Shown: in pieces, positions 58,949 through 64,000 of the stretch
Layout: every line of letters begins with the position of its first letter
Numbering within the stretch: position 1 is the first letter of the stretch
Assembly (NCBI RefSeq): GCF_900111105.1
Contig: NZ_FOGC01000013.1
Location: 20,270-84,269, forward strand
Reading direction: 5' to 3'
From: Rosenbergiella nectarea
GTDB lineage: Bacteria > Pseudomonadota > Gammaproteobacteria > Enterobacterales > Enterobacteriaceae
Length of the DNA stretch: 64,000 bases
Program-made: the position numbers and the translations under genes
The notes under the pieces: generated by a model
What the model was told of the DNA's origin: nothing
The model's database searches: none
Seen by the model: only the letters and a program-made list of their open reading frames with translations

Positions 58949-59062
58949 ATGACCGACAACAACGAAGCCAAACGCCCTGTATTATCGTTAAAGCGTAAAT
59001 CAGTACCGAAGCCAGCCGAAGCAGAGAAAACGCCACAGAAGCCCTTACAGGCGGCAGGATAG
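58949..59062 (+). CDS. Short ORF resembling the N-terminal tail of FinO/ProQ proteins
   Basis: 37-aa reading frame 2 bases after ssb, ATG 58949 to TAG 59060. It reads KRPVLSLKRKSVPKPAEAEK, like the RPVLTLKRK start of F-plasmid FinO-type RNA chaperones, but the folded FinO domain is missing. It may be a truncated remnant left at the edge of the AT-rich insert, or a small basic protein in its own right. The resemblance is short and from memory. Confidence 0.4.
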   Translation: MTDNNEAKRPVLSLKRKSVPKPAEAEKTPQKPLQAAG

Positions 59063-59421
59063 AGGAAAAACATAATGAAGAGGAACTGAAGCCGTTTTAA
59101 TTCCAGCCTATTCTGTTAATAGCCGGTAGAAATTTTGCGTAGCCCTGAGAAAGCAGTATCAGCAAATTGGAGGCGTTAGGATTTTCTTTTTATTTTATAA
59201 ATTGAATTGCTATTTTCAGATAAAAAATTGTTTTAGCGCAATTTATATTAATTTTTTTTGATTAGGATTTAATGTAGTGATGCTAATTAGTTGGCGGACA
59301 ATCATTGTCGGCTTCAAAGACAATAGGTGTCACATCATCTTAGAGAGTTATCATAAACGAATTCTCTCCAAAGAAATTCGATATAAAAATTTAATATTTT
59401 ATCGCTAGGAAGGAGCAAGTT
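59063..59421. other. AT-rich intergenic region before the Tlde1-like gene
   Basis: About 360 bp without a supportable gene. It is markedly richer in A+T than the replication genes, with T/A runs at 59180-59260, so it probably marks the left edge of an inserted cargo segment and holds its promoter. I saw no clear hairpin terminator or tRNA-like structure. Confidence 0.5.
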
Positions 59422-59790
59422 ATGACATGGGTATTCCAGCAAAGTACAGGAAAGCTTAAAAGAGATGGCAATTTTGTATACCAAGGATATGCAGGAAAGG
59501 GCGATGGCAAGGTTAACCCTAACATGGAAAGCGTTCCAAATATCGGCCCGCTACCCAAGGGAAAATATACTATAATAGGCCATCCATTTCGTCACCCTCA
59601 CACTGGCTTATATTCAATTAGACTACAACCAGATTCGCATAATAAAATGTTTGGCCGTTCAGGATTTTTAATTCACGGAGACAGTAAAAAGCACCCAGGA
59701 GAAGCTTCTAATGGGTGTATTATTATGCCATTGTTAATCAGGCAGAAAATTTGGACTAGTGGAGATCGAAACCTTGAGGTGGTCAAGTGA
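59422..59790 (+). CDS. Tlde1-like L,D-transpeptidase-type toxin (DUF2778)
   Basis: 122-aa protein. The DUF2778/Tlde1 pattern is visible: an early PNIGPLPKGKYTIIG strand, then FLIHGDSKKHPGEASNGCIIM with the catalytic His and Cys of L,D-transpeptidase-like folds. Tlde1 effectors are delivered to the periplasm, often by type VI secretion, and attack peptidoglycan stems. No signal peptide is present, as usual for delivered effectors. AAGGAG precedes the ATG. The next gene overlaps it by 4 bases and is exported. A cell-wall role in lysis is an alternative. Confidence 0.8.
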   Translation: MTWVFQQSTGKLKRDGNFVYQGYAGKGDGKVNPNMESVPNIGPLPKGKYTIIGHPFRHPHTGLYSIRLQPDSHNKMFGRSGFLIHGDSKKHPGEASNGCIIMPLLIRQKIWTSGDRNLEVVK

Positions 59791-60140
59791 GAAAACAACT
59801 GAAATCAGCATTATTCTTTTTAGCTCTAACGCCTTTATTTGCATCTGCAAAAAATTCATCTAATGACTGCCACTCATGGCCAATGAATATGGCGGAAGTT
59901 TGGCTTAAGAACTCGGGATTCATTAAAATACCTGATATTGATGAGTCAAGGACAGAAGTGAAGCTGTTATCTTCAGAGAAAAAGCCTCATAACCTGTATA
60001 CAAATATATTCAAGTTTGTTTTTTATACTAAAGACCATAAAAAATTTGAAGTGATTACTCAAAATGATGCTTCTGATGATGAGTGCTCAATAACCGAAGT
60101 GAACAGCTACCTAGTGTCACATAGCTCTATAAATTACTGA
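59787..60140 (+). CDS. Exported protein, probable immunity partner of the Tlde1-like toxin
   Basis: 117-aa protein starting with GTG 59787, overlapping the toxin stop by 4 bases. It has a classical signal peptide (RKQLKSALFFLALTPLFASA, cleavage after ASA near residue 21) and a mature domain of about 95 aa with two cysteines (NDCHSW, DECSIT) that could form a disulfide. Periplasmic location and coupling to a peptidoglycan-attacking enzyme are what a Tldi1-type immunity protein needs. Similarity to known Tldi1 could not be tested. Confidence 0.6.
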   Translation: MRKQLKSALFFLALTPLFASAKNSSNDCHSWPMNMAEVWLKNSGFIKIPDIDESRTEVKLLSSEKKPHNLYTNIFKFVFYTKDHKKFEVITQNDASDDECSITEVNSYLVSHSSINY

Positions 60141-60209
60141 CTCTTTTCGAGAAAGATTAATAAATTTAGTTAGGTAGTGCTATCTTAACATCGTCTAACG
60201 CATATTATT

Positions 60210-60242
60210 CAAAAGCCCCCATAAACATACTGGGGGCTTTTG
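60210..60242 (+). terminator. Terminator after the toxin/immunity pair
   Basis: Stem AAAAGCCCCC (60211-60220) / GGGGGCTTTT (60232-60241) with 11-nt loop; outer C/G at 60210/60242 also pair. The T tract is inside the stem's end. It lies 70 bases after the immunity gene. The rest of the 371-bp gap (60141-60511) shows no gene and is AT-rich. Confidence 0.75.
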
Positions 60243-60511
60243 AAATAAAATTGACCTAGTTACCCTCTTAATATTAAGACACAATTATTCCTACAGCAGC
60301 ACCGCATGGGGATAGCCAAACTCAACGGGCATGCATTTATAATCAAGTCATAAACCCACCAAGGCCGCAGTCTAGCAGCTTATTACTTTGATTTAACTAT
60401 TCGATCCTCACTATCAAATAATCGTTTCATAAATCGGCATAAACATATTAATCATTTCAATAATTACAATTATAATGTCTGTATAAATAACCAACACAGC
60501 AAACAATCACC

Positions 60512-60712
60512 ATGACTAAATCAGAACTAAAACCCGTGTTACTGAGTCGTGAGCAAATCGAGGCGCTCCAAGCGATTCAGCGCGAGGAACGCAGCAAATC
60601 ACCGCTTAATGTCGCCCCAACAATCCACGTTATCGCCCGTCACCTCATGGCTAAGGCGTTAGAGCAACTAGAAAAGGATCACCAATGCCTAAAACTAAAG
60701 ACATACCCGTAA
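60512..60712 (+). CDS. Small protein, possibly ribbon-helix-helix-like
   Basis: 66-aa protein with KPVLLSREQIEALQAIQREERSKSPLNVAPTIHVIARHLMAKALEQLEKD. The pattern of a short strand followed by two amphipathic helices resembles ribbon-helix-helix DNA-binding proteins that act as small repressors or as antitoxin-like regulators. It starts the rightmost operon after a gene-free gap, where a local regulator would fit. Its end overlaps the next gene by 28 bases. Family assignment is tentative. Confidence 0.55.
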   Translation: MTKSELKPVLLSREQIEALQAIQREERSKSPLNVAPTIHVIARHLMAKALEQLEKDHQCLKLKTYP

Positions 60713-60918
60713 ATATTGGCGGAGTAGACACGGTTATCTCATTACGCAGTAACTATTCCGGAAATGAGCAGGCACTTGTTGAAGAAGTGAAGGCTATCAA
60801 TCAACGCTTAGACTGCGTGACTCAAGGTAAAGAGCCAGCCCCTAGCATTGAAAGTAAAGAACGAATGGTTGAGGTAGAAAAAGGTTTTATGGCTGGTATA
60901 GCTGGAACGCGGCATTAA
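60685..60918 (+). CDS. Unrecognised small phage-type protein
   Basis: 77-aa protein overlapping the previous gene, ATG 60685. It shows DIPVNIGGVDTVISLRSNYSGNEQALVEEVKAINQRLD and a charged C-terminal part (ESKERMVEVEKGFMAGI). No family recognised. It lies 8 bases before the hub-like gene, so the two are likely expressed together. AGGATCACC upstream gives a moderate ribosome site. Confidence 0.55.
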   Translation: MPKTKDIPVNIGGVDTVISLRSNYSGNEQALVEEVKAINQRLDCVTQGKEPAPSIESKERMVEVEKGFMAGIAGTRH

Positions 60919-60926
60919 GGGGAACT

Positions 60927-61967
60927 ATGTCAGCTAATTGGATACGCCACTTCGAAATTCAGATATTCGATAAAGACGGGAAAGGCATTAGCCTAACTAA
61001 CTTGAAGGTAACGTTTGAGATTCAGAAGCAGCCAGCAACCATTTTTAACGGTTTTGTCGGTGACTTCAAAATCTACAACCTGTCACCAACTACGCAGAAC
61101 ATTCTATTAGGTCAAGAATATACCCGAATTCGTGTTATCGCTGGCTATAAGGGAAATCCTGATGAGTACGGTGACTATCCTGACGAGAACATCGGCCTGA
61201 TTTTTAATGGTGATATTCGATTCTCTATCGCAGGGCAAGATAAAATTACTGATTCGTGGGTACGCTTACAGTGCCTCGATAGTTGGGAAGGCCACATGAA
61301 AGCGGCAGTGAGTACGACTATTGCGGCTGGCTGGACGTTTAACGACGTATTCCGTGTAGCCATGAACAGCTACGCACCTTACGGAATCACCGCGGGAGAG
61401 GTCATCACCTTTCCCGACACGGTATTCCCCCTCGCTAAAACTCTTCACGCCTCAACGAATGAAATCATCAATGACCTAGCTCGGCAATGTGACGCGCACT
61501 GGTGGTACGAAGATAACAAGGTGCATATTGTCAAAGAGTCAAAGCCCATCGATAACCTAGTTGTTCTGAACGCTGATACTGGCCTTATCGGTAGGCCACA
61601 GCAGACGATGGGTGCTGGCGTTAACGTACGCTGCCTGATTAACCCGAATATCAAGTTAGGTGGACTCATTCGATTAGACCAAGGTTCGGTATACCGTACG
61701 GCCCTGACAACTGAGCAGATTGCCAAATCACCGGCGCATATCAACACAGCAGAGCAAGACGGGAATATATACGTTGAAGATTTACCGGGCGGCGTAGGCT
61801 CACAGCCAGCGGCAATAAATACTGATGGCGATTATTTTGTAGGAAGCATTGATTACACCGGCGATACACGGGGGCAGAATTGGTATATGGATCTGCTTTG
61901 TCTAGCTAAGAACGCGAAAGCCCTTGAATCGCTATCTACAATAGATTTAACCACCCCCATTCAATAG
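60927..61967 (+). CDS. Phage baseplate-hub-like protein
   Basis: 346-aa β-rich protein. The N-terminal half carries FEIQIFDKDGKGISLTNLKVTFEIQKQ, FVGDFKIYNLSP, RIRVIAGYKG and LIFNGDIRF, the strand order of tail-hub proteins (gp27/gp44-like) where a local frame encloses the tail axis. The middle has LHASTNEIINDLARQCDAHWWYEDNKVHIVKES, typical of hub proteins that read 'c...w...dg.l.i'. It stands alone without other tail genes. It might modify a helper's tail, or be part of a full tail set outside the window. Assignment is from pattern only. Confidence 0.55.
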   Translation: MSANWIRHFEIQIFDKDGKGISLTNLKVTFEIQKQPATIFNGFVGDFKIYNLSPTTQNILLGQEYTRIRVIAGYKGNPDEYGDYPDENIGLIFNGDIRFSIAGQDKITDSWVRLQCLDSWEGHMKAAVSTTIAAGWTFNDVFRVAMNSYAPYGITAGEVITFPDTVFPLAKTLHASTNEIINDLARQCDAHWWYEDNKVHIVKESKPIDNLVVLNADTGLIGRPQQTMGAGVNVRCLINPNIKLGGLIRLDQGSVYRTALTTEQIAKSPAHINTAEQDGNIYVEDLPGGVGSQPAAINTDGDYFVGSIDYTGDTRGQNWYMDLLCLAKNAKALESLSTIDLTTPIQ

Positions 61968-61974
61968 GCTAACG

Positions 61975-62307
61975 ATGAAAAAACCACTCGCATTACTCAT
62001 GCTAGCACCACTTACCGCCAGTGCCTTTCAATGTGGGAGCTTTAACGTTCACCTCGACCGGTATCAATCAAGCATCAACGGCGACCGAGTGAAGGTACTA
62101 GGCCAGCAGTTCACAGGTGCGCCCCGTGATTACGATAATTCAATCATTACGCTGTTACCTGACTCAATCACAGTAACCGACCGGATGTATAAGTTAACCA
62201 CGACCACCGGACAATCAACGCTAGAGCTACTGACCAAAGAGAACCCGCCTAGAACGTTGAACCGTGAAAGGTGCGGCAAGGCCAGCATCACTGGCCTGAT
62301 TGAATGA
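61975..62307 (+). CDS. Small exported protein of unknown function
   Basis: 110-aa protein with a signal peptide (KKPLALLMLAPLTASA, cleavage after ASA near residue 17). The mature β-rich domain has two cysteines (FQCGSF, ERCGKAS). It follows the hub-like gene by 7 bases, so it is probably co-transcribed. Possible roles include superinfection exclusion, lysis or periplasmic immunity; nothing in the sequence decides. No lipobox is present. Confidence 0.65.
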   Translation: MKKPLALLMLAPLTASAFQCGSFNVHLDRYQSSINGDRVKVLGQQFTGAPRDYDNSIITLLPDSITVTDRMYKLTTTTGQSTLELLTKENPPRTLNRERCGKASITGLIE

Positions 62308-62336
62308 CAGCTATATCGATTTATTGAGGAATATTC

Positions 62337-62780
62337 ATGCCTCCTGATAGCAGGAAAGAACAGGGAAAACACCCTACCCGCTGGACTAAAGGAACGTCCG
62401 GAAATCCAAGCGGCAGACCAGGTAAGGGCGCAGAGATTAGACGCCAACTAATGGATCTAACTCCCGATGCGATGAGGTCAATCACCGAAGGCATCAAGGC
62501 CGGAGACACCGCTTGTTTAAAGATATGGGCTGACCGTTGCGACCCTGTAAGTAAAATAACAATGCCCACCGTTGAATTCCTCGCAGACACAACCGACCTC
62601 ACCCGCTTTAGTATGTCTGTATTAGCTGCTATCAGCCGTGGAGAAGTGACCCCTGATATTGGCGCACACATCATTAACGCTGCCGCTAGCGTTGCCCGTG
62701 TGGCTGAGATTGACGAGGTAAGGCGAGAGATGAAAGAGATACTAGAACGACTAGAGGCTATGGAAAATGACAAATCGTAA
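62337..62780 (+). CDS. DUF5681 domain protein, small-terminase-like
   Basis: 147-aa protein. The N-terminal basic motif WTKGTSGNPSGRPGKGAEIRR is the DUF5681 hallmark, often in proteins beside or within terminase small subunits. The C-terminal part is helical and acidic, ending in a likely coiled coil (VARVAEIDEVRREMKEILERLEAMEND) suitable for oligomerisation. In satellites a diverted small terminase directs packaging of satellite DNA; in prophages it belongs to the packaging module. It overlaps the next ORF by 14 bases. Confidence 0.7.
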   Translation: MPPDSRKEQGKHPTRWTKGTSGNPSGRPGKGAEIRRQLMDLTPDAMRSITEGIKAGDTACLKIWADRCDPVSKITMPTVEFLADTTDLTRFSMSVLAAISRGEVTPDIGAHIINAAASVARVAEIDEVRREMKEILERLEAMENDKS

Positions 62781-62994
62781 AACGCTCGATTCAATAAAGA
62801 ACCGGATTAACAACCTATCGCCTCATGAGCGCATTAATGGGCTTGAGCTGGTGGGCATAGATAAAGACCCAAACGGCGATATTGTTATTGTGAGTAAGCA
62901 ATATGTACCGATGGGTAAAAATAGCGGCGAGGCATGGCAAGAGGTTTATCCAGAGGGCGACCCGCGCCGCGTGAAATGGGAAGGTAACGCATGA
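62767..62994 (+). CDS. Unrecognised small phage-type protein
   Basis: 75-aa protein overlapping the DUF5681 gene by 14 bases. It has a helical start (KTLDSIKNRINNLSPHERINGLELVGI) and a β-rich end (DIVIVSKQYVPMGKN). No family recognised. The stop overlaps the next ATG (ATGA-type overlap at 62991), indicating a translationally coupled packaging-region operon. Confidence 0.6.
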   Translation: MTNRKTLDSIKNRINNLSPHERINGLELVGIDKDPNGDIVIVSKQYVPMGKNSGEAWQEVYPEGDPRRVKWEGNA

Positions 62995-63266
62995 GCAATA
63001 GAGCGATGCTGTCACAAATACGGAAGCGCTTAGAGGCTCAGTCGTCATCCGATAACTTTGATGGTCAAATCCTATCGGCATTAATGGATGAGTTATCAGG
63101 CAAAGCACCAGCCGGAACAGCAGACGAGCTTGAGAAGAAGTTCAGAGCCAGAACAGGCTATAAGTTCCCTCAAGATAAAGAGATGGGTGAGCTATTCGCC
63201 TCAATAAAAGACGCTGATACGCATATTGCTAACCTGCGGCGACAAATCAATGGCACTCACGATTAA
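62991..63266 (+). CDS. Unrecognised small phage-type protein
   Basis: 91-aa mostly helical protein (RAMLSQIRKRLEAQSSSDNFDGQILSALMDELSG, then ADELEKKFRARTGYKFPQDKEMGELFASIKDADTHIANLRRQIN). It overlaps its neighbours at both ends (4 and 17 bases). No family recognised; charged helices suggest an adaptor or oligomerising protein. Confidence 0.6.
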   Translation: MSNRAMLSQIRKRLEAQSSSDNFDGQILSALMDELSGKAPAGTADELEKKFRARTGYKFPQDKEMGELFASIKDADTHIANLRRQINGTHD

Positions 63267-63564
63267 TAGCCAACAATCAAGATGGGGTGGAAAGCGCAAA
63301 GGCTCAGGCGCACCGATAGGGAATACTAACGCTGTGAAGCACGGAGAGAGGAGTAGACAGGCTTTCTTCCCGGTAGTAGTACCGGAACACTTCACCGCCA
63401 CAGAGAGCAACAGAGTACGCAATCTGATACTGGCTCAGAGATGGGCTGAACTCTATGCCATGAACCCACAGCCACGCACTGAACTCTATCGGGAAATGAT
63501 GCTGATTAATGGCCTTATGGGGCAGCATACCGACCGGATAATAACGCAGACAATAAAGCGTTAA
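63250..63564 (+). CDS. Small terminase-like protein with GAPxGNxNAxKHG motif
   Basis: 104-aa protein starting at ATG 63250. The basic N-terminus GGKRKGSGAPIGNTNAVKHGERSRQ is a motif shared by many phage proteins at the head of packaging modules (small terminase-type DNA binders). The C-terminal part is helical (ATESNRVRNLILAQRWAELYAM, then LYREMMLINGLMGQHTDRIITQ). A second protein with a terminase-like N-terminus after the DUF5681 gene is unusual. A G-rich tract follows the stop at 63576-63581. Confidence 0.6.
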   Translation: MALTINSQQSRWGGKRKGSGAPIGNTNAVKHGERSRQAFFPVVVPEHFTATESNRVRNLILAQRWAELYAMNPQPRTELYREMMLINGLMGQHTDRIITQTIKR

Positions 63565-63715
63565 GGATATGCCAAGGGGGGAGGTAAAAACTCTAAGGCT
63601 CTTAGGCTAAAGACCGCGCTCTCAGTCTTTTTATTAAAAACGTCCAGAAAAAAGGTAAATTGTGGCGGTAAAATCAGTGATTGCTACACTATCGTTTTTA
63701 TCGTGAGGGCGACCA

Positions 63716-63904
63716 ATGCTAGACCGTGAAAAGCTAGAAATGACAGTGCTACAGATGGCTCGACTACAGGGCGAGAAGTTGGACAGACACACGCTCTACA
63801 CCACCCGCAACGAGATTAGAAACGCACTGGCAGCAAAGGAGCGTTACCGAAGAACGATGGAAGCACCGCCCTACCAGTGGAAGAAACAGCGCCCGCCAAG
63901 ATAA
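63716..63904 (+). CDS. Small basic phage-type protein
   Basis: 62-aa basic protein (LDREKLEMTVLQMARLQGEKLDRHTLYTTRNEIRNALAAKERYRRT, ending WKKQRPPR) behind GAGGGCG. Its helical, Arg/Lys-rich build suggests nucleic-acid binding. No family recognised. It is the last gene visible before the window ends. Confidence 0.55.
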   Translation: MLDREKLEMTVLQMARLQGEKLDRHTLYTTRNEIRNALAAKERYRRTMEAPPYQWKKQRPPR

Positions 63905-63966
63905 AGATTTCAAATCCGTTAGTTCACCCGCGAAAAGTTGCTGGTTAAAACTTTACCCAACGACCG

Positions 63967-63997
63967 CCGCTATTTTCGTAGCGGTGTCCTTTTGTCG
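63967..63997 (+). terminator. Possible weak terminator near the window end
   Basis: Stem CCGCTA (63967-63972) / TAGCGG (63979-63984), loop TTTTCG, followed by TGTCCTTTTG. The short stem and broken T-run make it uncertain. The 90 bp after the last gene show nothing else. Confidence 0.35.
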
Positions 63998-64000
63998 CTT

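Larger units (their letters stand above)
47536..64000 (+). mobile_element. Integrated phage-related element (satellite-like), right end outside window
   Basis: All genes from the integrase rightward are on the plus strand and phage-like or unknown. The order is int, cargo, alpA, antirepressor, DUF4222, Ash/Icd-like, ORF6N, small ORFs, P4-type primase–helicase, SSB, Tlde1-type pair, hub-like protein, terminase-small-subunit-like proteins. This resembles P4-like satellites and Gram-negative phage-inducible chromosomal islands. No capsid, portal, tail-tube or large terminase gene is seen in 16.4 kb, but the window ends before attR. Confidence 0.85.

Noticed and set aside
60480-60505. LexA box upstream of the right-hand operon
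   Set aside because: CTGT and ACAG are present but 13 bases apart instead of 8, so this is not a LexA site. I found no convincing LexA box in the element by eye.
62321-62794. A 157-codon minus-strand frame opposite the DUF5681 gene
   Set aside because: The plus strand has the recognisable DUF5681 motif and operon overlaps; the minus frame is a shadow.
47536-64000. attR within the window
   Set aside because: I looked for a second copy of the tRNA-Pro 3' end (GTTCAAATCC...GTGCCGACCA) and found none; the right end must lie outside.

Overview
The window is chromosomal DNA of an enterobacterium (order Enterobacterales). Gene content and protein similarity suggest Erwiniaceae or a close, compact-genome relative. 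I infer this from memory of E. coli/Erwinia proteins, not from a database search. Gene order follows the E. coli udk–dcd–asmA, yegQ/yegS, thiMD, mrp/metG, cdd, sanA, yeiB, folE, lysP, yeiE, nfo, fruBKA, yeiW, yeiP, yeiU, mepS, rsuA, radD, rplY, yejKLM and proL neighbourhoods. Many genes that separate them in E. coli are absent (for example mglBAC-galS, cirA, yeiH, setB), so the backbone looks condensed.

Region 1 (1–7.7 kb) is the edge of a surface-polysaccharide locus. It holds the tail of an ABC-2 permease and its ATPase (+), facing gnd, galE and galF, then asmA, dcd and udk (-). Region 2 (7.8–22 kb) mixes housekeeping and small metabolic modules. These are a PAP2 phosphatase, an Hsp70-like yegD broken by one in-frame stop, trhP/yegQ, yegS, a TPP-riboswitch-controlled thiMD pair, a D-serine module (dsdA intact, regulator dsdC frameshifted), idnO with a near-perfect CRP site, a DUF4056 exported protein, and ahpCF behind a tandem OxyR-type site. 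Region 3 (22–47.4 kb) holds mrp/metG, cdd, maeA, sanA/yeiB (overlapping tail to tail), folE, two LysR regulators, lysP, nfo, the Cra-type fruBKA operon, efpL, lpxT, mepS, rsuA, radD, rplY, yejK, yejL and yejM.

Region 4 (47.46–64 kb, running off the window) is an integrated mobile element at the 3' end of tRNA-Pro(GGG). It begins with a P4-type tyrosine integrase. Then come an unrecognised cargo gene, a repeat-rich 320-bp region, an AlpA-type regulator, a tight cluster of small phage genes (AntA/AntB antirepressor, DUF4222, Ash-like, Icd-like, ORF6N), a P4-type primase–helicase split by an in-frame stop, a candidate replication origin built of inverted 9-mers, and an SSB. An AT-rich insert carries a Tlde1-like L,D-transpeptidase toxin and a probable exported immunity protein. 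The right part holds a baseplate-hub-like protein, an exported protein, and two proteins with small-terminase-like N-termini. No capsid, portal or large terminase is visible before the window ends. The layout therefore fits a phage satellite (P4/PICI-like), but a complete prophage continuing beyond 64 kb is not excluded.

The most notable points are the satellite-like element with its toxin/immunity pair, the three unexplained repeat arrays in it (at int, upstream of alpA, and downstream of the primase), and three broken reading frames (yegD, dsdC, primase) that need read-level confirmation.
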